DNA from: Enterovibrio paralichthyis
Lineage (GTDB): Bacteria; Pseudomonadota; Gammaproteobacteria; Enterobacterales; Vibrionaceae
Assembly (NCBI RefSeq): GCF_019209835.1
Contig: NZ_JAHUTS010000001.1
Location: 248,001 to 312,000, forward strand
Direction: 5' to 3'
DNA length: 64,000 nucleotides
Shown here: piece after piece, positions 51,697 through 60,947 of the stretch
How positions within the stretch are numbered: position 1 is the stretch's first letter
Layout: each line of letters begins with the position of its first letter
Position numbers and translations under genes: made by a program
Notes under the pieces: generated by a model
What the model saw: only the letters and a program-made list of their open reading frames with translations
Database searches by the model: none
Told to the model about the DNA's origin: nothing

Positions 51697-51923
51697 ATAG
51701 TTTAGTTCCGGTATCCTTGCCGTACCCAATACGGTTCAATCTCTGTATCGATCAATGTATTTGCCAAACTGGGCTCAATATCTGACTGCTTGGCTGCAGT
51801 GATGAATTGCTTAATTTCAGAAGGTTAGGGTTAACGAGGTAATACTAGCAAAATGGAGTGGGCAGAAAGTGTCCGATAAAGCAGAGTGGTGGTTAGCTCA
51901 CACAGCGAGCGCCAGTTTCGTCG

Positions 51924-52457
51924 TCAATTTACCGGATAGCGTCTCACCTGAAGAAGTCTGGCTGACCAATAGGGGTTATCGACACGGGAGATAATGACGC
52001 CTTTAGATGAGGAGGCATGCATAAATTGCTTCTCGCCAAGGTAAATCCCAACGTGATAACGGCGGGATCCGGTTTTGAAGAAGATAAGATCTCCTTGGTC
52101 TGCGGTGTTGAGCGGGATTTTATTGCCTTGTGTCAGTTGTTGGGACGTTGTGCGGGGCAGTGTATGTGCAAATACTGCAGCATAGGCTTGTTGGGTAAAC
52201 GCAGAGCAATCAATGCCTTTTTTAGATGCGCCACCCCAGCGATAAGGCGTACCTTTCCATTCTTCGAAATATTGAGTGAGTGCTTCAAAACGTGAAGAGT
52301 TGATTTGATCAATGCCATGAGGTGCCAGCGTCGTTGGACGGTCACCATCATAGTAGGGTGATGAACTGTTGTTGGACGCCACATCTTCGGAGCTGGAACA
52401 ACCGCCCAATAGCAATGCTGATAGCGCGGCGGCAGTGAAAGTAGATTTTGTTGGCAT
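51924..52457 (-). CDS. NlpC/P60 (C40) peptidoglycan hydrolase lipoprotein
   Basis: MepS/Spr-like murein endopeptidase, 177 aa, anchored by the lipobox LGGC (Cys20). The catalytic triad is present: Cys84 in 'GIDCSAFTQQAY', His135 in 'RYHVGIYLG' and His147 in 'FMHASS'. A 40-residue Ser/Asn-rich linker separates the lipid anchor from the domain. Such enzymes cleave D-Glu-mDAP or mDAP-D-Ala bonds during wall growth. Single gene on the minus strand. Confidence 0.92.
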   Translation of the reverse strand: MPTKSTFTAAALSALLLGGCSSSEDVASNNSSSPYYDGDRPTTLAPHGIDQINSSRFEALTQYFEEWKGTPYRWGGASKKGIDCSAFTQQAYAAVFAHTLPRTTSQQLTQGNKIPLNTADQGDLIFFKTGSRRYHVGIYLGEKQFMHASSSKGVIISRVDNPYWSARLLQVRRYPVN

Positions 52458-52571
52458 TGTCAGAGTAGTTCACATTTCCTTACAATGGCTTCGAGTCTAA
52501 AACCGCATTTTCTTGGCTTCAACCAAAAATCAACCCACAGAGACATGAATTCTCATTTATGGTGCTTTAGT

Positions 52572-53438
52572 TCAGGCCACATTCTGATCTCGACGCTGAT
52601 ACCACTGGGTTATGTACTCGGCAAGCGCCTGTATAGATGACTCACCGGCTCCCGGTCTCATGCAAATGCCCAGCGAGACATTGGTGTCCCGCGAGACATT
52701 GTTCAACCAGTCGAGCAAATCCATTTTGTCAGTCACTGAGCAAGCAGCAATGAGTGATATAGACATACCGGATTCCACCGCAGCATTCAGGCCATGAAAA
52801 TCTGCAGCAGACAAAACAACCTGGTGCGAGATATTCGCACGGTTAAGCAGATCCAGAGCTAATTTTCCCCAGCGGCAATCACTTTCAATGGCAATCGGTA
52901 ACGGTTTGTCTTTGCAAAAATGCGCGTGTTTGGCTTTTACCCAAACCAAACGCTCCTGCGAAATCCGGGTGATGGGGTAGGCGCCGTCATGGATATTGAC
53001 CAACGCAATATCAAGGCTGCCGTCTATGACCTTACTGACGAGATCCTGACTGCCACTGCTTTGCACCGACAGTTGAATATTCGGGTAACGTTCGCTATAC
53101 CCTGACAGAACACGGCGGAAAACCAGGTTTACATAATCATCACAGACGCCGAGCTTAATTGTCCCTTTCATTTCCGGGCTGTGGAAAAACGCCACAGCTT
53201 CATCATTCAAATGCAGCATTTGCCGTGCATAGCTAACCAGAGTCAGGCCATGGGATGTAAGCACATGGCGGCGACCTTGCTTCTGGAATAACGCAATCCC
53301 GGCCAGCTCTTCCAATTTTTTCATCTGCATACTGACCGCAGACTGGGTTCGGTGAACGCTATCTGCTGCGGCTGCAAAATTGCCGCAATCGGCGATAGCG
53401 ACAAGGGTGCGAAGTTGGTCAATATCAAAGTTTGTCAT
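52572..53438 (-). CDS. LysR-family transcriptional regulator
   Basis: DNA-binding regulator, 288 aa. The N-terminal winged helix-turn-helix 'FDIDQLRTLVAIADCGNFAA' and 'RTQSAVSMQMKKLEELAGIALF' is a textbook LysR start; residues 95-288 are the effector-binding domain. It diverges from the DUF1127 gene, with an inverted repeat agccaa-N6-ttggct in between, so that gene may be its target. Effector unknown. Confidence 0.93.
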   Translation of the reverse strand: MTNFDIDQLRTLVAIADCGNFAAAADSVHRTQSAVSMQMKKLEELAGIALFQKQGRRHVLTSHGLTLVSYARQMLHLNDEAVAFFHSPEMKGTIKLGVCDDYVNLVFRRVLSGYSERYPNIQLSVQSSGSQDLVSKVIDGSLDIALVNIHDGAYPITRISQERLVWVKAKHAHFCKDKPLPIAIESDCRWGKLALDLLNRANISHQVVLSAADFHGLNAAVESGMSISLIAACSVTDKMDLLDWLNNVSRDTNVSLGICMRPGAGESSIQALAEYITQWYQRRDQNVA

Positions 53439-53461
53439 TACTTCAATTCCTTTGAACTTTT

Positions 53462-53479
53462 AGCCAAGAACTATTGGCT
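53462..53479. promoter_or_regulatory. Inverted repeat in the LysR/DUF1127 intergenic region
   Basis: agccaa-N6-ttggct, an 18-bp dyad of the size LysR proteins bind, 24 bases from the LysR start codon. Inference from position. Confidence 0.5.
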
Positions 53480-53541
53480 TTTCTTAATGATTAAATTGCT
53501 CAATTATTGAACTGTCAAGTGAGGATGCAGGAGTGAATGTC

Positions 53542-53787
53542 ATGAGGATCAAAACAAAAGACGTTGAAGCACAGCCCAGGTCGGAGCAATTTCTTAAAAC
53601 TCAATTTCTTACCGACAATGCTTTGGCAACAATGGTGCATGGGGTTTGGGTGGGGTTTCGCCAGCGCCAACTTATTCGGGATCTGGAACGTCGTATTGAT
53701 GACGAGCGTTTTTTGAATGATGTAGGGATCACCAAGCAAGAGGTAGAGAATCAACTGGCTGAACTGAGGCGTCAAAAATTCTTCTGA
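53542..53787 (+). CDS. DUF1127 domain small protein
   Basis: An 81-residue protein ending in the DUF1127 (YjiS-like) segment: 'RQRQLIRDLERRIDDERFLNDVGITKQEVE'-type helix pair (key residues R-L-L-D-R-L-DxGI-E). DUF1127 proteins are small, Arg-rich and in some bacteria bind RNA or affect phosphate and carbon metabolism. The start is ATG 53542 with AGGAG nine bases upstream; a GTG at 53533 is too close to that site. Divergent from the LysR gene; own terminator. Confidence 0.85.
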   Translation: MRIKTKDVEAQPRSEQFLKTQFLTDNALATMVHGVWVGFRQRQLIRDLERRIDDERFLNDVGITKQEVENQLAELRRQKFF

Positions 53788-53844
53788 CGTTTTGGCTGAT
53801 ACAGTTCAGCAAGTAAAAGAACGAGTCCTTGGTTTCGCTTTAAA

Positions 53845-53876
53845 CCGGCCGTCAGTGAGTACTGGCGGTTTTTTTA
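53845..53876 (+). terminator. Terminator of the DUF1127 gene
   Basis: ccgtcagt pairs with actggcgg (one G-U) around a short loop, followed by T7. Confidence 0.8.
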
Positions 53877-53879
53877 TTC

Positions 53880-54423
53880 GCTTTCTTATATCCAGAATCT
53901 GCGACAAAGCCAGGCAGGGTTTGTAGTCACATTTTTGCAAAGCAGTTGTGTTCTGATGGTGTTGTATTCCTTTTAACGTTTAGGGTAATGGCCGCAAAAA
54001 TAATGTATGAATTTCTTGGCAGGTGTTAATTTTCCTGACTACACTTTACATAACTGGATGAGATTGCAGGGGAATCCTGAAATCGAACTCATTTGAGAGA
54101 TGAAAAGTCCTTTGCATTAGGTTTCGTTTTGTGTGACTATCATCGCAACTGCAGGGCAATTAATGTCTTTAATTGCAAATAGATGCGGTGAGCTACAAAT
54201 ATATTTTGCTTGATTTGATGTGCTTTGGTACTGTTAAAGGCCTGAGCATTTTATGAACATATTTATAACAACAAGGTTTGCTTTTTAGTGAACCCTTGGA
54301 CACAAAACAGTTGAAAGGCATTGGTTTGGCCGCCGACAACCTTTTAATTGGTCCAATTTTATTGGCGTTACTGCATAGCTGAACTTTACCTTTGCTTGCT
54401 GCATGGAAAAGTTAAAGTAACCT
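53880..54423. other. AT-rich intergenic region with a possible small RNA gene
   Basis: No protein gene. The last 200 bases (about 54230-54450) contain structured sequence (aattggtccaatt palindrome near 54345-54357; aacttta/ttaaagt pair) and end in an intrinsic terminator on the plus strand, downstream of the DUF1127 terminator. A weak promoter-like TTGCTT-N17-TACTGT precedes it. Confidence 0.4.
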
Positions 54424-54450
54424 AGCCCGGCATCCATGGACCGGGTTTTT
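54230..54450 (+). ncRNA. Candidate small RNA upstream of rnb (antiparallel)
   Basis: The reason to propose it is the plus-strand terminator at 54424-54450, which has no gene to terminate because the DUF1127 gene already ends in its own strong terminator 550 bases earlier. TTGCTT-N17-TACTGT (54208-54236 region) could be the promoter. The internal sequence folds locally. The 5' end is a guess and no named family is recognised. Confidence 0.35.
54424..54450 (+). terminator. Orphan intrinsic terminator
   Basis: cccgg (54426-54430) pairs with ccggg (54441-54445), followed by TTTTT and T after one A. No plus-strand gene directly upstream. Confidence 0.7.
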
Positions 54451-54498
54451 TATTGCCTGAAATTTGTTGCTCCGGCTTCGCTACTGTGAAGCGAGACC

Positions 54499-54530
54499 AA
54501 AAAAAAGCCAGACGTTTGTCTGGCTTTTTT
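54499..54530. terminator. Bidirectional terminator after rnb
   Basis: gccagac (54507-54513) pairs with gtctggc (54518-54524), loop gttt; A8 before and T6 after. Confidence 0.9.
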
Positions 54531-54548
54531 GTCTATTTAATAAAGCGG

Positions 54549-56567
54549 TTATTCGCTTTTCGCAGTCGCTTCTGTTTGCTGTTCTGCCTTCTCTTCTGCT
54601 TTTTCAGCAACAACGGCAAACTCGCGGGTTGGTTTACCAACAATCGAGCGGGTTGGCTCTTTGATGTCAGTAAGAACGACTTCAATCACATCACCCAGTT
54701 GGAACTCTTTGTTTCCATCTACGGAAATGATGCCTTGTTCGCCATTGCATTCAATGCGCGCCTTGTTATCGACAATCAATGCACCCGGGATGAAGGCCAT
54801 CGCACCGTTTTCCAGCAGGCGGGTACGCATGCCAGCACGGTTGATGTCGAAGATCTCTGCCGTAAAGACAGTTTTCTTCTCAACACAGTCTTTCAGCAGA
54901 CGAACGTACAACCAGTCAGCGACGTCACGCTCAGCCATACGGTGATGACGACGGTGCAGCGCCAGCTCTTCGCCAACTTGCTCATCAGGTTGTTCAGCAG
55001 CGGTTTCACCACGAATGATAGCTTTCAACAAGCGGTGGTTAACCATGTCACCGTATTTACGGATTGGGGAAGTCCAGGTGGCGTAAACATCAAGGCCCAT
55101 CGCAAAGTGCGGGGCAGGAGTGTTACTGATTTCACTGTAAGCCTGGTACTTGCGGATACGGTTATCGAGGTAAGTAGTTTCCTGTTCATTGAGCCAACGG
55201 CGCAGTGCGCTGAAACCTTGCAGAGTTTCAAGCGTTTCTGCTGACGTTTCACCGCCGTTGCTATTGATGAGTTCAACCGCGTCTGCCATTTTTTCAGGAG
55301 CGAAACCTGCATGGGTGTTGAACACGCCAAAGCCAAAGTTTTCACGTAGTGCGCGACCTGCACAGATGTTTGCCGTAATCATTGATTCTTCAACCATACG
55401 GTTGGCAATACGGCGTGCATCGACGTGGATCGCAACAACATCGTTATCTTCGCTCAATTCAAAGCGGTAGTCAGGGCGGTCAGGGAATGTCACTGCGTTG
55501 GCTTCACGCCATGCCATACGGGCTTTAGCCATGCCGTGTAGGGCATTTACCTGTTCAGCGATAACATCAGTCGGTTGCCATTTCTCACAGCTTCCTGTTT
55601 CCAGCCAATCTGACACGTTGTCATAAGCCAGACGACCCTGAGATTTAATTGTTGCTGCAAAGAATTTCGCGTCTTCGGCGATGGTGCCGTCAGCCAGTAC
55701 AGTGACACGACAGCAAAGCGCTGGGCGAACTTCTTCTTCACGCAGTGAGCAGAGGTCATCACTCAGTTCACGTGGCAGCATCGGAATGTTGCGACCTGGC
55801 AGGTAAATGGTGAAACCACGCTCACGTGCTTCTTTGTCCAGATCTGTACCCTGCGCAACGTATGACGTTGGGTCAGCAATCGCGATGGTCAGAGTAAAGA
55901 TGCCATCTTCATTTGCAACGGTGTGCAACGCATCATCCATATCTTTGGTTGATTCGCTGTCGATGGTAATGAACGGCAGGTCAGTGAGATCTTCACGTAC
56001 TAAAGATTCGTCCAGCATCTCCCAGCTTGACTGAGGTGCAGGTTCTTGGTTAGGCAGGTCGTGTTTTGCCAGCGTTACCCACCATGGCGCAATCTTGTCG
56101 TTTGCATCGGTGATTTTTTCACTGATTTCACAGAAAAAGCCGTTGTCGCCTTTCAGCGGGTGGCGGATCAGTTTCGCCACAACCCAGTCTCCCTCTGCCA
56201 GTGCATTCTGGCTCAGGCCTTTGCGGGTTTTTGCACGGATAGCGTCTTTAAGTTGTGGGCTGTCCGGTACTACGTTCAGTTTATCGCGGAACATTTTTAC
56301 GCGACCGATGAAGCGGTCGACCGACTGCTCAATCAGTTCGTCAGGCTCAGCCACTTCTTTTTCTTTTTCGGTACGGATAAGCGCGACGACTTTATCGCCA
56401 TGCATGACTTTCTTCATGTATGACGGTGGAATGAAATAGCTAGTCTTACTGTCAACTTCCAGAAAGCCGAAACCTTTTTCGGTCGCTTTTACGGAGCCTT
56501 CTTTCTTAGGAATGCTTTCTTTGATTTGCTGTTTTAGCTGTGCAAGTAAGGGATTGTCTTGGAACAT
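54549..56567 (-). CDS. rnb: Exoribonuclease II
   Basis: Processive 3'-5' exoribonuclease degrading mRNA, 672 aa. After two N-terminal cold-shock-like domains ('TEKGFGFLEVDSKTSYFIPP') comes the RNB catalytic domain with 'ITIDSESTKDMDDALH' (four acidic metal ligands) and 'REEEVRPALCCRVTV', then a C-terminal S1 domain. The length and the absence of a basic tail fit RNase II, not RNase R. A short Glu/Lys-rich tail ends the protein. Single gene on the minus strand, close to deaD as in other vibrios. Confidence 0.95.
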   Translation of the reverse strand: MFQDNPLLAQLKQQIKESIPKKEGSVKATEKGFGFLEVDSKTSYFIPPSYMKKVMHGDKVVALIRTEKEKEVAEPDELIEQSVDRFIGRVKMFRDKLNVVPDSPQLKDAIRAKTRKGLSQNALAEGDWVVAKLIRHPLKGDNGFFCEISEKITDANDKIAPWWVTLAKHDLPNQEPAPQSSWEMLDESLVREDLTDLPFITIDSESTKDMDDALHTVANEDGIFTLTIAIADPTSYVAQGTDLDKEARERGFTIYLPGRNIPMLPRELSDDLCSLREEEVRPALCCRVTVLADGTIAEDAKFFAATIKSQGRLAYDNVSDWLETGSCEKWQPTDVIAEQVNALHGMAKARMAWREANAVTFPDRPDYRFELSEDNDVVAIHVDARRIANRMVEESMITANICAGRALRENFGFGVFNTHAGFAPEKMADAVELINSNGGETSAETLETLQGFSALRRWLNEQETTYLDNRIRKYQAYSEISNTPAPHFAMGLDVYATWTSPIRKYGDMVNHRLLKAIIRGETAAEQPDEQVGEELALHRRHHRMAERDVADWLYVRLLKDCVEKKTVFTAEIFDINRAGMRTRLLENGAMAFIPGALIVDNKARIECNGEQGIISVDGNKEFQLGDVIEVVLTDIKEPTRSIVGKPTREFAVVAEKAEEKAEQQTEATAKSE

Positions 56568-56808
56568 TCGTATGGTCTCAGATTGTGAACGGCCACACTA
56601 TACGGATTCGGGAAGGCAAAACCAAGTTATCCCTTATTAATACTCGATGACACAAATGGGGCGGGGTGCAGTTGATCGGATTCACATTGGTTATCAGTCA
56701 TGCCCAAAAAATTAGTCTTTACTCTCAAAGTTCATGTAACACGGATGCGAAATTCGTTTTAGATGACAATATGGTCATCGGAATAACGGTGGGAAAAAGT
56801 GTGTTGCT

Positions 56809-58473
56809 ATGGAAAGTGTGCAGGTAGAGCGTGAAAAGGAATCAATTCGTGTAAACAGCTCACTGCAAGAATGGTGTGAAGCAGTTTTTGAACGACTTGC
56901 CCGTAAGCATGAGGTGGTAAACAGTGCGCTGTTTATCTATGTCGATGAGGAGTTGAAGTTGGCTGCCAGCCGCACCCAAAACGTTTTCCATTTCTATGCG
57001 GGCTTTAAACCGGTGGAAGAATATAGCGGATATGCGCTGGATCTGCCTCGACTGGTCGAAGACCACCAACACCATTTCTCTTTTATCACCAATGCGTCTT
57101 TTAATGCAGGTTGGTCCGAGGACAACATTACCTGGGAACACACCATCATTCCGCTCTATAAAAAAGAAGACAAATTGGGATACCTGCTCCTTGAAGCAGA
57201 ACGTTACGTCGAATGCCCACAGTTTCGCCCCGATCAGTTTAACTGGCTGCTGAAAGACGCAGACAATTACCTCCGTTGTAAAATCCTGTCACACCGACTG
57301 AGCCAGCAAAAAGCATCTAACCGCCAAAGTGAACTGGATCTGGCGTTGAATAACCGTACTCTGGCGTCGCAACTTAGTTATATGAAGTCGCTGCACGAGA
57401 TTTCACTGCGCTTTACCAAAGCGACGTCGATTCATTCGCTGTGTCGTATCGCCATTGAGTTGGGTAGGGAGAAGTTACAGATCGACCGAATGGGGATCTT
57501 CCTGTGTGATATGGATACCGCAACCATGTGGGGCACGTGGGGCACCGATCCCCATGGCAATGTGGTAGACCGCTCTGACTTCCAGCAGGAGATGCCAAAC
57601 ACCCTTTTTATGGAAGAAGCGTTTACCAAGCAAAATGAACTGATCGTCAAAGAAAATGTTCCGCTCTACTTTGGTAAGAAACAGGTAGGCATTGGCTGGA
57701 ATATTATGATGGCGATGTGGGACGGTGATGAATGCATTGGCTGGATAGCGGCGGACAACCTTTTATACCGAACCCAGTTAGATCAACCAAAAAAGGAAGC
57801 GATTAAACTGCTTGCGGCGTCGGTGTGCCAAAAAATCGTAAAGCTCAGGGAAACCGAAGCGGCTTTGGCGCGCAGTGAGAGGCTGCAGGCACGCTGCGGT
57901 GAACTGGAGGATAAGCTAAATAAACTTAGCCGCCAATCGGCAATTACCCAGCGTCAGGAACGTTGGATGGGCACTGTTGATAACAAAACTGGCCTGCCTA
58001 ACACAGCCTACTTCACTTCCTGCCTGGACGGGTTTCTCAACCAGGCCAAAAAGGAAAAGAAAAAAGTGGCTGCCTTTGCGGTGAATATCGACAGTTTCCG
58101 TGCTTACAGGAAAACCTATGGTGAAATGGCAACCTGTACATTGGTGAAGAAGCTGGCGAGGCAGTTCGATGATCTGCTCGAAAAGGAGCCATTGAGCATG
58201 TTGGTCTACAACCAACACGGACAATATTCGCTATTGGTTGGTCATGATGATGATATTTACATCCGGGAATTGGCGGAAGGTATGGTGCAAGCTGTCCACA
58301 AACTGAATATCCTGCACGACACATCAAAGTATTATGACCGTGTCACGATCAGTATCGGAGTCACACTGAACACTGCTTCGCTATTTACACGTAAACGAAA
58401 CTTAATGAAAAAAGCAGAAAAGTTGAAAACGACGGCTGTTGAGCTGGGGCAAAACCGCGTCTGTATCGATTAA
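56809..58473 (+). CDS. GAF-type sensor with degenerate GGDEF domain
   Basis: Cytosolic 554-residue protein. The first ~350 residues contain two GAF-like regions ('LHEISLRFTKATSIHSLCRIA' starts the second), then a coiled coil and a GGDEF-like domain beginning 'DNKTGLPNTAYFTSCLDGFL'. The active-site loop reads 'YNQHGQYSLLVG' where GGDEF is expected, and the I-site is absent, so diguanylate cyclase activity is unlikely. 'RVTISIGVTLN' confirms the domain identity. Probably a signalling or GTP-binding regulator. Own terminator; no partner next to it. Confidence 0.84.
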   Translation: MESVQVEREKESIRVNSSLQEWCEAVFERLARKHEVVNSALFIYVDEELKLAASRTQNVFHFYAGFKPVEEYSGYALDLPRLVEDHQHHFSFITNASFNAGWSEDNITWEHTIIPLYKKEDKLGYLLLEAERYVECPQFRPDQFNWLLKDADNYLRCKILSHRLSQQKASNRQSELDLALNNRTLASQLSYMKSLHEISLRFTKATSIHSLCRIAIELGREKLQIDRMGIFLCDMDTATMWGTWGTDPHGNVVDRSDFQQEMPNTLFMEEAFTKQNELIVKENVPLYFGKKQVGIGWNIMMAMWDGDECIGWIAADNLLYRTQLDQPKKEAIKLLAASVCQKIVKLRETEAALARSERLQARCGELEDKLNKLSRQSAITQRQERWMGTVDNKTGLPNTAYFTSCLDGFLNQAKKEKKKVAAFAVNIDSFRAYRKTYGEMATCTLVKKLARQFDDLLEKEPLSMLVYNQHGQYSLLVGHDDDIYIRELAEGMVQAVHKLNILHDTSKYYDRVTISIGVTLNTASLFTRKRNLMKKAEKLKTTAVELGQNRVCID

Positions 58474-58544
58474 CGCTTTGAATCCCATCCTTGTTTGCTG
58501 CTTGTATTATCAGCAAATTGCTACCTAAATAATCTTTTGCAGTC

Positions 58545-58602
58545 AAAAAGCCATCAGTCGTAGAAAGAATTGTGAAGTTGTTCAATTTTTTCTGGCTTTT
58601 TT
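58545..58602 (+). terminator. Long hairpin terminator after the degenerate-GGDEF gene
   Basis: aaaaagcca pairs with tggcttttt, enclosing agaaagaattg/caattttttct; ends in T7. Confidence 0.65.
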
Positions 58603-58652
58603 TGGTCTAGTGGCGCAGAATGCACGCCTTATTTGTCGAGGCCCGTAGCGTT

Positions 58653-58666
58653 AGATACTGTTACAG
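58653..58666 (+). repeat. 14-nt sequence repeated in the deaD coding start
   Basis: agatactgttacag here is identical to 58781-58794, which encodes residues 3-6 of DeaD. The core ctgttacag is itself palindromic. It may reflect control of deaD in its leader. Confidence 0.6.
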
Positions 58667-58763
58667 CGAGTAGGATGTCACCATATTTTCAGTAGTGACC
58701 CTGTATCAGTGAAAAATAACAGTGCGAAACCGCTAGCAGGGGCCCCGTTTTTTTTGTCTATAT

Positions 58764-58777
58764 ATTGGGATCCCAAT
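58764..58777 (+). promoter_or_regulatory. Palindrome covering the deaD ribosome-binding site and start codon
   Basis: attgggatcccaat is a perfect 14-bp palindrome. attgg pairs with ccaat, hiding the A and T of the ATG, with the only Shine-Dalgarno-like bases (ggga) at its centre. A T8 run (58748-58755) lies just upstream. Structure-dependent translation, for example with temperature, is an inference. Confidence 0.45.
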
Positions 58778-60683
58778 GCAAGATACTGTTACAGAATTTC
58801 GTCAGCTAGAACTGGCTGAAAACATCCTTTCCGCTCTTGACGCAATCGGCTTCGTATCGCCGACTCCTATTCAGGCGGCTTCGATTCCTCTTCTTCTTAC
58901 CGGTGTAGATGCACTGGGTAAGGCACAAACCGGTACCGGTAAAACTGCGGCTTTCTCTCTTCCACTGCTGAACAAGCTGGATCTGAACCAACATAAGCCT
59001 CAGGCAATCGTAATGGCTCCAACCCGTGAGCTGGCTATTCAGGTAGCTGCTGAAGTTAAACTGCTGGGCCAAAACATCAATGGTCTGAAAGTGCTGGAGA
59101 TCTACGGTGGTGCATCTATCGTTGATCAAATGCGTGCTCTGCGCAGCGGTGCTCACATTGTTGTTGGTACTCCGGGTCGTGTGAAAGACCTGATTAACCG
59201 TGAACGTCTGCAACTGGACGAAGTACATACTTTCGTTCTGGATGAAGCCGATGAAATGCTGAAAATGGGCTTCGTTGACGACGTTACCTGGATCATGGAA
59301 CAAGCACCAGAAACTGCACAACGCGTGCTGTTCTCTGCAACCATGCCTCCAATGGTTAAAGAAATCGTTGACCGCTTCCTGCGCGAACCTGCACGCATTG
59401 ACGTTGCAGGCAGCAACCGTACTGTTGAGAAAGTAGAGCAGCAGTTTTGGGTAGTGAAGGGCGTTGAGAAAGACGAAGCTATGGCTCGTCTTCTGGAAAC
59501 TGAAGAAACTGACGCATCAATCGTATTCGTACGTACCCGTCAGGATACCGAGCGTCTGGCTGATTGGCTGTGTGCACGTGGCTTTAAAGCTGCAGCACTG
59601 CACGGTGACATTCCACAGTCACTGCGTGAGCGCACAGTAGACCACATCAAACGTGGCGTAATCGATATTCTGGTTGCGACTGACGTTGTTGCGCGTGGTC
59701 TGGACGTTCCACGTATCACTCACGTATTCAACTACGACATCCCATTCGATGTTGAGTCATACATCCACCGTATCGGTCGTACCGGTCGTGCGGGACGTGC
59801 AGGTAAAGCAATCCTGCTGGTTCGCACTAACCAAATCCGTATGCTGCGCACCATCGAGCGTGTTACTTCTACCCGTATGGAAGAAATCCAACTTCCAATG
59901 CGTGACAAAGTAGCGGAAGCGCGTCTGGCACGTCTGGCGACTGATCTGGCAGAGCAGAAAGAGTCTGACAGCCTGGAAGCGTTCGTTGGTCTGATCGAGA
60001 AACTGCAAGAGCAGATCGAAGTTGACACCGCGACTCTGGCAGCTATGCTGCTTCAGCGTCAGCAAGGCAAACGCCCACTGTTCTACACCGGTCCAGATCC
60101 AATGATCGCGGCAATGGAACGTGACAGCAAGCGTCGTGAAACCCGTCGTGACGATCGTGGTCCACGTGACCGTTCAGAGCGCGGTGAGCGTGGCGAACGT
60201 CGCAGCTACAATGCAGCAGACTGGGACACTTACCAACTGCAAGTTGGCCGTGACCAAGGCGTTCAGGTTAAAGACATCGTTGGCGCAATTGCAAACGAAC
60301 TGGGTCTGGAGAAGCAATTCATCGGTTCAATCAAGCTGGCAACAGGTCACACCTACGTTCAGCTGCCGAAGAAAATGCCTAAAGAGATCCTGGGTCAACT
60401 GAAACAACTGCGTATCCGTCAGAAAGCGACCGACGCGCAACTGGTTGAAGGTCACGTAGACATGTCTCCACCACGTCGTCGCAATGGCGGTGACCGTAAC
60501 GGTGGTGAGCGTGGTCCACGTCGCTTTGATGACCGTGGTCCTCGTGGCCCACGTGGTGACCGCGAAGGCAACCGCGCTCCTCGTGGTGACCGTAACGGTG
60601 AACGTGGCGAGCGTCGTTTTGACCGCGACCGTGGTGGTGACCGTCGTTCATTCCGTGGTGAGCGTCGTCACACCGAAGCGTAA
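58776..60683 (+). CDS. deaD: Cold-shock DEAD-box RNA helicase
   Basis: ATP-dependent RNA helicase for ribosome assembly and mRNA unfolding, especially in the cold; 635 aa. Motifs in order: Q 'PTPIQAASIP', I 'AQTGTGKT', Ia 'PTRELAIQ', II 'DEAD', III 'SAT', VI 'HRIGRTGRAGR'. A DbpA-type RNA-binding domain follows ('RDQGVQVKDIVGAIANELG'), then an Arg/Gly/Asp-rich disordered tail from about residue 565. The 300-base leader is unusual: a repeated 14-mer, a T8 run and a palindrome over the start. Confidence 0.95.
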   Translation: MQDTVTEFRQLELAENILSALDAIGFVSPTPIQAASIPLLLTGVDALGKAQTGTGKTAAFSLPLLNKLDLNQHKPQAIVMAPTRELAIQVAAEVKLLGQNINGLKVLEIYGGASIVDQMRALRSGAHIVVGTPGRVKDLINRERLQLDEVHTFVLDEADEMLKMGFVDDVTWIMEQAPETAQRVLFSATMPPMVKEIVDRFLREPARIDVAGSNRTVEKVEQQFWVVKGVEKDEAMARLLETEETDASIVFVRTRQDTERLADWLCARGFKAAALHGDIPQSLRERTVDHIKRGVIDILVATDVVARGLDVPRITHVFNYDIPFDVESYIHRIGRTGRAGRAGKAILLVRTNQIRMLRTIERVTSTRMEEIQLPMRDKVAEARLARLATDLAEQKESDSLEAFVGLIEKLQEQIEVDTATLAAMLLQRQQGKRPLFYTGPDPMIAAMERDSKRRETRRDDRGPRDRSERGERGERRSYNAADWDTYQLQVGRDQGVQVKDIVGAIANELGLEKQFIGSIKLATGHTYVQLPKKMPKEILGQLKQLRIRQKATDAQLVEGHVDMSPPRRRNGGDRNGGERGPRRFDDRGPRGPRGDREGNRAPRGDRNGERGERRFDRDRGGDRRSFRGERRHTEA

Positions 60684-60708
60684 TAGTAACGCTTAAAAGT
60701 AAAATAAA

Positions 60709-60738
60709 TGAAAAGCCAGCGAAAGCTGGCTTTTTTGC
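60709..60738 (+). terminator. Terminator of deaD
   Basis: aaaagccagc (60711-60720), loop gaaa, gctggctttt (60725-60734), T6 in total. Confidence 0.92.
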
Positions 60739-60947
60739 GTCTGGTGTTTATTCAGCCGGTCGTTTAAGCAAGTCCTGTTTATTCAGGCATATATGAGAAT
60801 ATCTTCATACCCTAAACTAAATGCCTTAGTTCCAATGAATGCGACGAAGCGGCATACCAGAAATTACTACATTGTTGATACAGCAAGTCGAAACCGGGCA
60901 ACAACGCTCCCCAGATTTCCCGTTATTCCCAGTTTGAGGGCTGTCTT

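Noticed and set aside
54453..55244. 263-codon plus-strand open frame opposite rnb
   Set aside because: Lies antisense to a clear RNase II gene with all catalytic motifs; its translation has no recognisable domain and the codon pattern follows rnb.
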